From assembly GCF_001653235.2 (NCBI RefSeq), contig NC_035795.1, positions 3,160,314-3,224,313 on the forward strand: a DNA stretch of 64,000 nucleotides, in the 5' to 3' direction. The notes beneath the pieces are model-generated. The model saw nothing but the letters and a program-made list of their open reading frames with translations. It had not been told where the DNA came from and did no database searches. How positions within the stretch are numbered: the stretch's first letter is position 1; every line of letters begins with the position of its first letter. Position numbers and translations under genes: made by a program. The DNA is from Pochonia chlamydosporia 170 (lineage: Eukaryota; Ascomycota; Sordariomycetes; Hypocreales; Clavicipitaceae). This document shows positions 42,206 through 53,728 of the stretch, in pieces.

Positions 42206-45200
42206 CTAAGATGCGGGTGGTGGTTGCGGCTTTCGGATAATCTTGATCTTTGGCCTTGCACTGACTGGTGTCGCCGAGGCAGGAGGGCTGCGGGCCTTCC
42301 CAACGGACGGTGTGGCAACTTTTGTGTCAATAGTGACCTTTGGCGTTGATTGAGGAGCCGGAGAAGCGCTGCCCGGCAGCGGTTTGCGCACACCATCGCC
42401 CGAAGGAAGCGGTTTCCTGGGTTTGGCAGTGATGCTGTCTTTTGGTGCGCTTCCTGGCGACGGTTCCTTGGGGGCTCCCGTGGGGAGAGCCGTTCTAACA
42501 CCTGACGAGGATCCGAGTGGAACTCCAAGAATGACAGCCAGACGCTTGGAATTACCAGTTTTCAATGTCACTATACGTCTCTTCTTGGAAGGCTTATCGC
42601 CGTTAGTTGTGGATGACTCGGTCCTTGGACGCTTTGGCAACGGCGTGCCGTGTGCATTTTCTGGCCGAGGTCGTTTCGGTGCCGCCGACGCCGGGGTTGA
42701 GACACCGCCAATATCTGTCTTACTCGTCCCATTAATATGTGGTACTGAAGCTGCAACAATTGTGTCGACTTCACTCTTTGCTGGTGCAGGTGTCGGCCTC
42801 TGAGATGCAGAAGCCTTGCCTGTGTTGATCTTGATAGATGATGTTCTGGGAAGAGGAGCCGGTCGCGGGGCTTCGACTGCTGCAGGGAAAGAGATGGGAT
42901 GCTTTGGCTGCGTCTTGTAGTGAGACTTGAACTTCAAGATGAGTCGGTCAGCCAACTTCTGAGCCGACCTCTCCACCTTCCAGGCCTTGGGTAGATTAAG
43001 CGTTAGCACCCAACCTTCGGCCTCTTCGAACATCATGGCTGCAAGATCTAGCAAGTTCTCAACCTCGGTCCGTCCAAGGCTGGGATGGTCAAGCGCTTTA
43101 CGCATTGCGTTGCTGTAATGTCTTTCATCCTTGACGTACATCTCGTCCATTTCTTTTCGGAGAGCCTTCAAAGCAGCGTCCAGATTTTCTTTGCGGGCAA
43201 ACATTTCCTTTCTCGCCTCAATTTCTTGGGCACTATCCTGTACCAAGAGAAGCGTCTCGTCCGCATCGTTAGTGGCCGGTTCGTTCTTAACGATCGTGGA
43301 ATGCTCTCCAAAGGCGATTGCGGCAAGACCACTTGCCATGGCTTGTATGAGCTTGTTGCGAACAAATGGAGATCTGTCTGTCATGAGTGCATACAGGAAG
43401 AAAGTGAAGACAGTTGGATCCATCATGGCACCCAGGTCGATGAGCGCTTCAAAGGCTTTGATGCGAATCAGGTCTCGAGTCCCGTCCAGCAAATATTGCG
43501 CAAAATCACCGTAGCTCTTGGGGATGACCTCTGCCTTCATCAGCCGCTGCTTTGCGTCCAAACCAGCAATGGTCCACACATTTCGGTATGAGTTGGTCCA
43601 CTCGTCACGGCGCAGGACTCGTTCAATTTGTTCCATGGCCCGCTCCAAGAATTGTCGCTCGTCCTCATCGAGAGCTTTGCTCTGGCGGGAGAGCCAGTCG
43701 TCCTTTTTAGATGGGATGAGAGAGGTGGCCAAGGCTTCGACTAGTGCTGCAATGTAGAAGTGGTCAGAGTAAGGGTTGTCTTCATTGTTGTTGAACAGGA
43801 GCTGATCCAAGATGAACTGTCGAGCTTCCAGGGGGCAGCGGTATGTGTGGTCACGGACTTCGGAGATGGCTTTGATCACCGCACGTCGAACCATGTACTG
43901 TTTCTTGTCGGTGAAATCATTCGGGTACGGCTGGTTGGTCTGCTGGTAGCAGAACATTTCCCGGAATGCCCTCATGAGCTGCCTCAAGCCCAACAATGGG
44001 ATGTCCTTGATATTTGACTGCCGTGGCAATGCCTCGGCAGCCATGGTCCGAATGCCGTGGAAATATCTCTTGTCGATCAGGGTCCGGACGAGGAAGCCAG
44101 AGGCAATAGGATGAAGCGGCCCGTTCGCCAGATAGAGCATGGCATCCTGCTGCGCAACCACATCCCTATCTTGCTGAAGTTGCGAGACATACATGTACGG
44201 CTCGAGAGTGCGCTTCATATCACACGCCCACTCAAAATCCGCATCAACACGTATCCACTCGTAAGATTCCTGGTCCATCTTTCGTTCCGTTTCGGGGTCC
44301 CATTCTATTAGTTCCCAGTCCCTGAGATCATCAGGGGTTTGAAGCACATCTCCAAGACAATAAAGCAGAGCGTCGTCCGCGTTCTCTGTAATCTCCATAC
44401 TTCCGCCACCACTGTGCTTCTCTTTCATGCGCCTTGTCCGCTTCAGCCGCTTGTATTTGGTGTTGTAAGGAATTTCAAATTTTGTTGATCGGGTCGCATC
44501 CTCTCGGATCTCAAGTATGTGCTCATAAGGGGTTCCATCAGCCTCGTGGATCCGCACAGTCATAGGTCCCGTAAACAATGGCTGTACCTCTCCCAGCTTC
44601 ATGCCAGCTCGTCGCTCTTTGACAACCCGAAGAAAGTCGTCCCTTTCCAAGCCAATAGTTTTCTTGGCTACCTGGTGCTGAATCTGATTAAGCGTCAACT
44701 CCACGCAAAGCCTCTTCTTGTTGAACTTGGCCTTGACATCGAATCTGGGACAGCCTGAGCCGTATACCCACTGATTCCAAAAGGCCTCTAACCGGTAACG
44801 GGAACCCTTTTCGCACACCGCCCTGAATTTCTCCGTATCAAGAATTGTTGACCTGTCGCTACTTTCAATCTGGGCTTTGGTCAGGAACTTTTGCAGGATT
44901 CTAGTCAGGCCATGGCCGCCAGAGGCTTTGATCATTCGTTTGTCAAGAATAAAGAAGACCACTGGCACTTTCAAGGACATGAAATCCATTTCAAATTCAC
45001 CCAAATGCAAGTTTGGACCCAGATCGAATAGTGACGGCCGGTCAATGTCGACATCCACCAGTTTGTCCGACATGATTTTCATGCGAAATCGGTGTTCGTT
45101 GTTGCCACAGAGCTTCTTCATGAATAAGTCCGTCATGTAGTGGGCAATGCCCAAAACAAGCCAGAGGTCATTTCGAGTATTGGGTATCATGTTAATTCCA

Positions 45201-46570
45201 ATCCACTGGTACGTCAGCGTGAAGACAATTTTCTTGGTTGTCTCGATCTCCGTGTCGATAATGTCCTCTGGAAAGAGTAGGCGAGTACTTATAAATGCCA
45301 GAGAGTGCAACGGCACAGTGTCTTCGACCATATCCTCGAGGAACAGAACTTTGAAATTGCCAAAGGGATATTTGGCAAACGTATACGTCAAAAAGTCTGC
45401 TGCCATTGTCAGGGCTGCGCCTGTATTGCGTACCCAGTCACCACGACCAGGCAAGCAGTAGGCGTGGACCTTGAGCGCACTCGTGCCGAGCTTCACTTCA
45501 TCCTCCTCTGTTCTAAATTCAGACGACAAATCGATATGCTCAAACGGGCCAATGGCAAATCCCAGCTTTTGCACTGACGCCTTCTTCTCCGGCTCAAATG
45601 TCATAATCTTCTTGTGGTCATTTTGGGGGTCGATAGTCTCCTCCATGAGAAACCCTGAGCAAACGACAGTCATTTCTCGAAGCTTGTCCTCTTCCGCGAG
45701 CATCGTCTTACGATCATCGTGATCATGCGGCTTGTCGACGCCATTTCCCATGGTATCCTTTTGCGTAGCCAATGCTTGGTCAAGCGCGTCTCCAAGAGTC
45801 CGTGGAAATCGAATGGATATCCTCCAGTCACATCGGGCACCGTGATCGTCGACGCAGGGGAAGATACACGCAGTACCTGGTTGGATTGAATGTCGAGTAT
45901 ACATGTGCGTGTATCGATTGTCAAGAGCGTCAACTCCGACGAAATGCAGTCCATCGCGAGGGTTCTTATTCGTAAACGGTATGGTGATTTTGAACTGCTT
46001 GTGGCCCTTGTCGATGCCATCGAGGTTTGACGTAGATTTCCTGATAATCAACTTGGGCCGTTCGCTTTCTTTCCCTCCTCGAAGACTAATTTTTAACGAT
46101 CCGTAGACTGGTGTGCATCCCTCGATCTCTCTATTCTCGGCGGGGACATCAGTCTTTCGGTTGTGAAAGACGTTTCGGGCTCTCTTCCGCCGCAGATCGT
46201 GATGTTCGGCTTTCCATCTCCAGCTGGTGGGATGAGAGAGCCTCTTGTAGGGGTCCTCGTATTCGACGACTGCCTTTCGTTTTTGCCCTTCTATCGCTTC
46301 ACCGTGGGCCTCGCGCATCTCGGTAAGAATGACATTGTCGGTGTCGATTTCGCAGTGGGCGGCATCAAGATGTACCTCCTCGACCTTGTCTGAGAAGATG
46401 ACAATGTAGATGTCGACGGTGCCAGCGATTTTTCTCTCGCGAAAGTTCACATCCAGGTTTGCCTCCTGCTTGATGACAAAGAATTCCTGGACCGGGTCGT
46501 CCTTAATCGGAGGTAGATCATCGCTTGCGTCCAGCAGAGGGTGCTGCACTTTACTGTCAAGCAGCGACAT
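42206..46570 (-). CDS. TAF2: TFIID subunit 2 (TAF2)
   Basis: Single-exon gene of 1454 aa; the start at MSLLDSK (46570) is preferred because the frame upstream has no ATG. TAF2 binds core-promoter DNA around the initiator as part of TFIID. The N-terminal half is an M1-aminopeptidase-like fold without catalysis. KVLFLEDMVEDTVPLHSLAFISTRLLFPE precedes the site where HExxH would lie; here it reads LTYQWIGINMIPNTRNDLWL, so the zinc site is lost, as known for TAF2. A helical repeat region follows (about 800-1200). The C-terminal 270 residues are Pro/Ser/Lys-rich and disordered, with KRPRP and KKRR patches that could serve as nuclear signals. A 4.4-kb gene without introns. Confidence 0.95.
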   Translation of the reverse strand: MSLLDSKVQHPLLDASDDLPPIKDDPVQEFFVIKQEANLDVNFRERKIAGTVDIYIVIFSDKVEEVHLDAAHCEIDTDNVILTEMREAHGEAIEGQKRKAVVEYEDPYKRLSHPTSWRWKAEHHDLRRKRARNVFHNRKTDVPAENREIEGCTPVYGSLKISLRGGKESERPKLIIRKSTSNLDGIDKGHKQFKITIPFTNKNPRDGLHFVGVDALDNRYTHMYTRHSIQPGTACIFPCVDDHGARCDWRISIRFPRTLGDALDQALATQKDTMGNGVDKPHDHDDRKTMLAEEDKLREMTVVCSGFLMEETIDPQNDHKKIMTFEPEKKASVQKLGFAIGPFEHIDLSSEFRTEEDEVKLGTSALKVHAYCLPGRGDWVRNTGAALTMAADFLTYTFAKYPFGNFKVLFLEDMVEDTVPLHSLAFISTRLLFPEDIIDTEIETTKKIVFTLTYQWIGINMIPNTRNDLWLVLGIAHYMTDLFMKKLCGNNEHRFRMKIMSDKLVDVDIDRPSLFDLGPNLHLGEFEMDFMSLKVPVVFFILDKRMIKASGGHGLTRILQKFLTKAQIESSDRSTILDTEKFRAVCEKGSRYRLEAFWNQWVYGSGCPRFDVKAKFNKKRLCVELTLNQIQHQVAKKTIGLERDDFLRVVKERRAGMKLGEVQPLFTGPMTVRIHEADGTPYEHILEIREDATRSTKFEIPYNTKYKRLKRTRRMKEKHSGGGSMEITENADDALLYCLGDVLQTPDDLRDWELIEWDPETERKMDQESYEWIRVDADFEWACDMKRTLEPYMYVSQLQQDRDVVAQQDAMLYLANGPLHPIASGFLVRTLIDKRYFHGIRTMAAEALPRQSNIKDIPLLGLRQLMRAFREMFCYQQTNQPYPNDFTDKKQYMVRRAVIKAISEVRDHTYRCPLEARQFILDQLLFNNNEDNPYSDHFYIAALVEALATSLIPSKKDDWLSRQSKALDEDERQFLERAMEQIERVLRRDEWTNSYRNVWTIAGLDAKQRLMKAEVIPKSYGDFAQYLLDGTRDLIRIKAFEALIDLGAMMDPTVFTFFLYALMTDRSPFVRNKLIQAMASGLAAIAFGEHSTIVKNEPATNDADETLLLVQDSAQEIEARKEMFARKENLDAALKALRKEMDEMYVKDERHYSNAMRKALDHPSLGRTEVENLLDLAAMMFEEAEGWVLTLNLPKAWKVERSAQKLADRLILKFKSHYKTQPKHPISFPAAVEAPRPAPLPRTSSIKINTGKASASQRPTPAPAKSEVDTIVAASVPHINGTSKTDIGGVSTPASAAPKRPRPENAHGTPLPKRPRTESSTTNGDKPSKKRRIVTLKTGNSKRLAVILGVPLGSSSGVRTALPTGAPKEPSPGSAPKDSITAKPRKPLPSGDGVRKPLPGSASPAPQSTPKVTIDTKVATPSVGKARSPPASATPVSARPKIKIIRKPQPPPAS

Positions 46571-47603
46571 GGTGTCGAGATTAGTGGCCTGTCTGAATAT
46601 CCGTCGACAAAATCGAAAAACGATTCTGCCTTGGATTCGGTGGGTTGTTGCCGTCGGTCCCAAGCTCCCTGAGCGCGATGGGTCTTCACAGACCTCGCAT
46701 CAGCGAGCGCCGTTGCCTATTCCCTATATGCACATTCGAATATCGGGGTGTCACTAGGAATCAATCACATGCATATCAGACGGCTGCTGGGCGAAACGAA
46801 TGCCGGGTCGAAGAGATACGCGGTCGAAGAGGTGTACACGGAAGATCGGGACAGAGTTGGTTTCGAAGAAGTAATCAGAGCGTAACGTTGGGAGGTGCGT
46901 GTCTCTTTCGACGTCGTGCGCTGAAAGAAGCAAAAAGAATGGCAGCGCAGAGGCGCAGGCTACACGTGGAATGTATTCGGGCGCGCAAAGGTGGAAAGCG
47001 CGAGGCGTGAGGTGTGAAGAGTGAATTGTACGGAGGAAAGGTGAATTTGGTGCCGCGCATTTGTCGGTCTTGAAAATGATGGGAGAGTTCGCGAGCTTGG
47101 ATGGCCGACAGCGCACGGACCACTTGAAGGTGTTGTCAAGGATGCGTAGAGAAAGTGGGTCCCAAAGCTTCTGCTCGTCAAGGTTCACGCTTCCATTGTC
47201 CAGCTACAGGTCATGTAAACACAAGTAGAACCTTAACCCAGGAACCAGTCGGTCAGAGACGCTTTAATTTATGGACATGATTCATCGGGTATCTTATATG
47301 TACCTAGAAGCTAAACATGATACTCCTGCACCGAACTCATATTGCGCTGGAAAACACCAGCGCTACAACGGCTAATCTCCATGCTCCTGACAACTTGTTC
47401 CAAGTCGATAATGCACAAACTCATCAATATACTACAATACAAGGCTCTACCAGTGTGATCCCTGAACAAGAGAAGACCAGAGCCTCAAACCCCAACGCCA
47501 TGCAAAAGAATGAAAAGATGAGAACCACACGCCCGTCTCTATCTGATGTCGGGGTGATGTGGTGCGACGCGAGGAGACTGCCCTCGTGGAATGAAAAGGA
47601 ACA
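46571..47603. other. TAF2 upstream region and SAS4 3' flank
   Basis: 1.03 kb between two co-directional minus-strand genes. Frames at 46645-47010 and 46754-47188 overlap on opposite strands and look random. It holds the TAF2 promoter; no motif is claimed. Confidence 0.4.
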
Positions 47604-49773
47604 TCAAGGCCGGCTGTTGCGCTTGTCTCTTCGTTTCTTGCGCGCCCGGGATTTCAGTAACTCCTCATCGCGATAATCTTGCGGCAAGACGAAGTCAACC
47701 TCCTCCATGTCTGGAATCGGGTGGCCCCAAGCCAGCACCTTCCGGCCCGTGCGACGTGTTCGGTTGAGGGCGCTATCGCGCTCGTACTTCTTGCTGAAGA
47801 ACGAAGTGAGCTCCTTTGGCGGCTCTGCTGCCTTTGGAGGTGTGGACCGTGGCGGCGCCTTCAACTTCCTAGCATTTGCAGCAGCCAACTGTGATCTTGC
47901 CAGAGCTTCTTGCCGAAGTTGCTTAGCAGGTGATGCATCGCTGGTATCGCTCTGTGAGGTCACGACCTCTTCGACGTCTTCTATGACTTCGTCTGCACCG
48001 TGGTCCATCTTGCTAGAGCCTTGGTCTTGGCCGTCTTCGCTCTCGTCCGCATCATCTTCTGAGGCTGAGTCCGCAATCTCTGTTTTGAGGGGCGTTTCTT
48101 GCTGATCCTCCTCTTGCGCCAGTGCGGCTTCTTGTTCTGCCTGTAATGCCTTTTCCTTCTCTAGTTTTCGCCGCTTCTCCTCCAGATTCCATGTTCGGAA
48201 CTTTTCTAATATGCTTTGACAGCCCTTGATAAAGTATGTACGTGCAGGCTCAAAGGACTTCTTCTTGGTTTCAGTTACACCACTCACTCCCATTACTCTC
48301 AGCCAGTCGTGACCCTGGAGGCCCTCCAATAGCCGAATTATTTGGTCCTTTTCATGCTGAGCACGTCCTTTTTCTGTGTTGCGTATTGATCGCTCTAGTC
48401 GTTCGGCTCTCCTGTGCGAAGGCTCAAACAGACGATCTGGTAATGGATCATCGAGGTTCTTATTATTTTGCTGGGTTTCCAAGAATCGGAAATCGATTCT
48501 CTGTGAATCAAACACGTCGGTGTACAAAGAGTCACCATAACCGCGAACAGGAAACTCGGTGGTGCGGATTTGATGTTGTTGCTGCTGCTGTTGCGCTCGT
48601 GCAAGTGCACCCTTTGAGGCTTCTGTAATGACGCGTCGAGGATTGGAGTCAACCACCACAATTGGCGTTTCTAGGTTCAATAAATCTGCACGACAGGTCA
48701 ATTCCACGCACATAATGCAAGAGACGAATAGCAAAACGTCAATGGTTCGGGAACGCCGCAGATACATGCGGGATTAGGTAAGAATAGAACGTACGTTGCT
48801 CTCTGGGATCATTTCCAATTACTTCGTCATAGTCGGGAAAATATGCGGACAAATCGCTCTTGAATCGAGTAGCCTCCTGCGAGCGCAGTTTACGCCCTTG
48901 TTCGCGGGTGGACATGGGCTGCGGCTGCAACCGATCAAGTTCGGCCTTGATACCATTGATAACTTTGGCCTGGTGTTTGGTGAGATTTTGGTCCAGTTCA
49001 AGTGGTGGTCTTGGCTTGGGGGTGGGTGCAGGCACAGGCACAGGCGGAGTTGAGACTGCATTGCCAGAATTCACAGCAGGAGGGACTGCAACTGGCGGTG
49101 CAATCACAGAAGTAGGAGTCGGCCTAGACGGCGGAGCAACTGTTGTAGTCGGGACAGGTTTGTGTATCGCGGTGTTGTTGTTTGTGATGGGCGCTGGAGG
49201 TGCAAGTGCAGCTGGAGGTGCTGGCACAGGCACAGGCACGGCTGTTGCAGGTCGCGGTATCGGCGGAGGCTGAACAACCGTCGCAGTCCGCACACCTTGG
49301 ACAGGTGGTGGTTGGTGTCTGGCGAGGATTTCGACGGCGATGCGCGTCTTCTTGGGCTTCAAGGCATCGATATCGCGGTCGGCAGGTTCGAGGGTTCGTT
49401 TCTGACGACCGCCCCGGCCGACGCCGTCGCTCGAGGCAAACAGGCTGGCGGTTGGGTTGCCGGTACGCGTGAGGGGGTTGGTGAGGTGATGCGGATGCTG
49501 CTGCGGGTGCGGATGGGGATGGGGGTGATGATGATGGCCATGGTGCGGATGGTGAAGGCCCTCAGCTCGCCGGTTGGAGCGGGTGACGGAGGCCATTGGC
49601 GATGATGGCGAGGCCTGGCATTGTCTGTCGCCGTCTGCTGAGGAATCAGTCTCGATATCAACGACGCGTTGCTCGGTGTTCTCGATGGTGGTTCTGGTCT
49701 GTTCAATGTTTTCGATTTTTTCGTCGGAGGTGCCAGGATTTTCCGTGTTTGATGCACTGAGCTGGTGGTCCAT
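47604..49773 (-). CDS. SAS4: SAS-complex subunit 4 domain protein
   Basis: Exons (minus) 49773-48795 and 48685-47604 give 686 aa, intron 109 bp (GTACGT/GCAG). In yeast, Sas4 joins the SAS histone H4-K16 acetyltransferase complex; the filamentous-fungal partner set is less known. The SAS4 domain in exon 2 is clear: RAERLERSIRNTEKGRAQHE, KDQIIRLLEGLQGHDWLRVM, and then KSFEPARTYFIKGCQSILEKF. Exon 1 is low complexity: a His/Pro run near residue 75-95 and long Pro/Val/Ala tracts, then a helical segment ending DLSAYFPDYDEVIGNDPREQ. An acidic stretch precedes the basic C-terminus, which holds RTGRKVLAWGHPIPDMEEVDF and a terminal KKRRDKR patch suited to nuclear import. Confidence 0.88.
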
Positions 49774-50422
49774 CAGTGAGGGACGCGCTGAAGCCGCTAG
49801 CGACCACTTCCGTTTTAGTGGGTGTACCTGCCTGGGCTCAGTGCGTTGAGGGGAACAGCCCCTGAATTGGGCCTGTCAACGAGTTTCGAGGCACCGCGTT
49901 TGTGGAGGAATGTGGTGACTACCCTATACCTTTGTTCGCGCAATGATTTCATCTTTCCAACCGCGAGATGAATTATTTGTAATTTGTAATGAATTCGCGT
50001 CGTTGCAGTACTTTTATTCGGTATCTGACGTAAACATTGAATTGGATTATGAGTTTTGCTGGGGAAGTCGTCAAATTCCGCTTGCTCGACGACGAATCCC
50101 AGTGATTTCTCTGTGTGGTTCAGCCATTTAACAGTACAGCGTCTCGAGAGTGCTAGACTTCGTCCAAACGTTTGGTTGCCTGCCAACGCAATATAATCTA
50201 AAATATTGGAGCGTTCCCTTTACTAGTCAAATTACATAACGGTCCATCAAAGAAAATGACCACTAGGTCATTCAACCTGGCAAAACGGAACGCTCCGCTG
50301 ATGCAGAGAGATAGTACAGGTTATTCTTTAATCTTGTCATTTCTCGGCTATCCTAATATGCTAGCACGCACCAGTCGACAAGCAAACCATCAACTATATC
50401 CGGGGTATTAATCCAACCTCAG
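49774..50422. other. SAS4 upstream region
   Basis: About 650 bp without a supported gene; the 123-codon frame at 49815-50186 (minus) has no recognisable domain and probably is chance or leader. Confidence 0.4.
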
Positions 50423-52168
50423 CTACTTCGTATGCACCGGCAAACTCCTAATCTTACCAACCACCCTATCCCCCGTACTCATCCCCCTCTTCTCCCGCTC
50501 CTCCTCCTCCCTCTCCCTCTCCAGCACCCTCCTCTCCAGCGCCGCACTCTCACTCTTATCCCTCCTCTCCTCCTCCCGCCGCCTCACCTCCTCCGGCGCA
50601 AGCACCTTGTCCTTCCCGTGTATCAGCTTCCCCACAAACTCCTTCCCCTTCCTCCTCGTCTTGAGGTACGTCTCCAGCCCCACGAGGACGGTGTACGCCT
50701 TCGATATGCTCACGTGGCTCATGTCCACGCCCTCCTCCTTGAGGTTCTTTACAAAGGCGCGGAAGTTGCTCGCGGGGGGGCGGTAGTGTCCGCTCAGGGG
50801 GGACAGGGAGGATAAACGCCCGTTTTTGATCTTGATGAGACCGGCGGCGGAGATGCGGCCGCCTTGGAGGAAGGAGGAGTGCTGGAACGCGCCGGAGTCT
50901 TTGATGCCCACGTAGAGTCTGAAGGAGGTGTCTGCGACGAAGATCCATGTGTTTTTCTTGACGGACTTGCGGAGAAGTTGGTTGAAGATTGTGGAGGCGG
51001 AGATGTGGGTGATTTTTTTGAGGCCCTTGGTGTCGTCGAGGTTTGAGTCGGCGTATTTGGCGGCGCGGTCGGCTTCGCGCCTGGATTCGGCGGAGGAGTC
51101 TGAGTCGCTGTCGTCGTTGTCTTCTGGCGGTTGGGAGGAAGTAGGTGTGAATGCAGGCGTGGGATCGTCAATGGGCACAACGCCGTGGATGCTATCTCTA
51201 AACTGTTCGGTTGTGTCGATTCGCACCCCATTCTTCACCCAGCACAGACGGCCTTCGTCGTCGACTCGCACGAGATAGTACTGTCGTTCGTCCCGCGAAA
51301 GGTAGCGCACCTGCTCGCGTTCCAGTCTGTCCCTAGGACACGTATCCAGCTCGATGTTCTTACCCTCGCCGTAGTCCAGCCAGTAGAAGAAGTTCTCCTT
51401 GGTGTTGGACGCCTTCCACTCCTCGTGGTACATGCGTAAATTACTGCCATACCGATGCTTGGAGTCCACCATTTCCAAAAAGTACTGCAGGCCCATCATC
51501 CGCGCCGCCTGGCGTCTCTGCGTCGTCGCCTTGACACGTTTCTCCCTCGCTGCACTTCTCTCCTCTGACGTCATTCCCGCCAGCACATCATCGTCGTCTG
51601 AGTCCGAATCCGTGTCCGAATCATCGTGTCCTGCCCTGCGCGCCACCAAGCTTGCCTTTTTCCATTTTTGCCGTGCGCTCGCGGGTCGATAGTCAACCGG
51701 GTCCTCCAGCGCAAGAACCTCGTTGGTGTCGGTGTCAGCAACACCACGAGGCTTCGTGCTCTGACGAAACTGGGCTTCTCGAACGGCCGTGACCCATCGC
51801 GTGCTTGCGTTTAGACTGTAGCCCTCCAGTTCTCGCCTGGCGCGATAGCCTCGAAACGTCTTTTGTATGACCTTGGCGGCCTTGTCGCGCTCATGGCTGT
51901 GGCCTGGCCCCGTTGCAGTGGTATGGCTGTGTGCGCTGTCTGACACAGATGCAGATGCACCGGACGTGGAACGGTGACGCCACTCTTCTTTAGCTCGTCG
52001 TCGTGATTCAACTTCCTTCTCCTCCTGTACGTGAGCTATCTGCTCGAACTTGTCCTGGGACGGAAGAACCAGGGAATCCATGTATTCTTTGGTCTTGGGA
52101 GTGGACGGCCAGGTATCGAAGGAAACGGCACTGTCGGACGACGGCATGATCCTCTGGTCTAGACCCAT
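50423..52168 (-). CDS. IQ calmodulin-binding motif protein
   Basis: Single exon, 581 aa (or 574 from MPSSDS at 52147, which looks the better start). A fungal family of unknown function. One IQ motif lies at about residues 97-116 (KAAKVIQKTFRGYRARREL), a site for calmodulin or a myosin-light-chain-like partner. The middle reads QYFLEMVDSKHRYGSNLRMYHEEWK, NFFYWLDYGEGKNIELD and LSRDERQYYLVRVDDEGRLCWVKNG. The part near residues 400-490 (STIFNQLLRKSVKKNTWIFV, then SSFLQGGRISAAGLIKIKNG) is conserved-looking. The C-terminus is a Glu/Arg coiled coil. Acidic Ser-Asp runs occur near residues 185-200 and 350-365. Calcium signalling is the natural inference from IQ alone. Confidence 0.87.
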   Translation of the reverse strand: MGLDQRIMPSSDSAVSFDTWPSTPKTKEYMDSLVLPSQDKFEQIAHVQEEKEVESRRRAKEEWRHRSTSGASASVSDSAHSHTTATGPGHSHERDKAAKVIQKTFRGYRARRELEGYSLNASTRWVTAVREAQFRQSTKPRGVADTDTNEVLALEDPVDYRPASARQKWKKASLVARRAGHDDSDTDSDSDDDDVLAGMTSEERSAAREKRVKATTQRRQAARMMGLQYFLEMVDSKHRYGSNLRMYHEEWKASNTKENFFYWLDYGEGKNIELDTCPRDRLEREQVRYLSRDERQYYLVRVDDEGRLCWVKNGVRIDTTEQFRDSIHGVVPIDDPTPAFTPTSSQPPEDNDDSDSDSSAESRREADRAAKYADSNLDDTKGLKKITHISASTIFNQLLRKSVKKNTWIFVADTSFRLYVGIKDSGAFQHSSFLQGGRISAAGLIKIKNGRLSSLSPLSGHYRPPASNFRAFVKNLKEEGVDMSHVSISKAYTVLVGLETYLKTRRKGKEFVGKLIHGKDKVLAPEEVRRREEERRDKSESAALERRVLEREREEEEREKRGMSTGDRVVGKIRSLPVHTK

Positions 52169-53728
52169 GAATTTATTTATACGTTAGATGTTGGACCGAA
52201 TCCTGCCGTATGCAGCATGGGCGCCCTCCCCGCCGTTGGAGGGGCGTCATTCAGCAGCAAGCTAGTTCGTGGCGCCAATGCAAAGGTTTCCCTCGAGGTG
52301 GGGAGCTCTTTTTCCGTTGCAATGGTTGGATCGTGGTAATAAATCTCGGATCGCGGCGTTGGTCGCGAGGATGGGCGAAGTCCCGATCGCTAGAGGCGTT
52401 GGTTAGCAGACTATCGTGGGTTTGAGTGACACCGGCTATTCGTCTGATCGTGAAGAATGCTGTAAAGGCGATGTCGATGCTCAAGCCGCCATGCCAACTT
52501 CTTCAAACAGTTAAGATACTAGATGCAGCTTCAAGAACTCTTATGTTGTCTTGTCTTCTCAAGATGGACCAGATCGGTGGGGCGACAAAGATCGATTTAA
52601 TATAAATCATGCAAATCACTCCGCCATCAGTGCAAGGTACGCAACGCACGAATTGATAGGTGAAAAATCAGAAAGCACGGTAGGAATAATCGGCAAAGGA
52701 TGACGAGTTCAAGAGCCTTGAGCAGTATACGTGGATCGCTGATCAGATCATCGGTACATAAGGCTGGATTCGCTGTCCGGCACCCGGATCCTTGGCGCGA
52801 TTACGCAACTGACACAGCACAGATCAAATAGATTAGGCCGAAGCGCATGAGAAAGTCGTCGGGAATGTGATAAAAATAAAATTGTCGCCAAGACAGAAAC
52901 AGCGTGGTCATTTATAAAATGGAGAGAAGGGGCTATGTTTTCGCTGCTCTCAACTGACACTGCATGGCTTTTCTTCGAGTCCCAAATGCTCGACACAAAA
53001 CCCCAGCGAAGAACAATAGTCTCAGTGCCATTTATTGTTTGCTGCGAGCTGCTCGGCCCCCAGACACCAAAAAGGCTTGATTGCGGTCGCAAATTCCGCC
53101 TCAATCCAGTCTTACCACGCGCCTTGAAGCCCTGATCCTCGAAACAAACTCGGATACCGTCCGATGCTCCAGTGCATGACTGGTCCAGTCCCACAGCCCT
53201 CGTGCATATAGCTGGTCTATGGGGCGTGGCGGAGGCCCAAGACAGCGTCGCATCACGTCCAAAGTGAGGCATTCTTGGAGGCTGAGCATGCGCTACTGCC
53301 CGGGGCGAGCACTGACGCACAAAGGCTGAGATTGCATTGTAGATAATCTGCTAGGGATGGATATGCCAGCTGATATGGGCGAGTCTTTTGCAAGGCGTTG
53401 CTCTTGGCAATGGGGGTTTTTACGAGGTCGTGAAGGAGTATCAAGCGTGCACTAGATGGTAGACTGTTTATTACTGCGCGCCTTCTTGCGCCGCAATGAG
53501 AAATGAATAAGAACCAATAAGTCCAAGCCGTGTTTCCCTACACCGCAGGGAAAGAAACGGGATAAAAACAAGAAGAAAAGTATGCTGTCACTAGTAGACA
53601 GCTGTATGTCCATTGCCCAAAGTGGGCAGTTCAATAAATATCCCGCTAATTTGTACGTCGAATAACCCAGACAACTTCGTAATAATATGCCATTGCACCC
53701 ATAGAATTCAGTCAGATGCCGTGGCGGA
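52169..53728. other. Intergenic region
   Basis: 1.56 kb between two minus-strand genes; frames such as 52748-53320 (minus, 190 codons) lack recognisable domains and overlap others. No tRNA or repeat detected. Confidence 0.4.
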
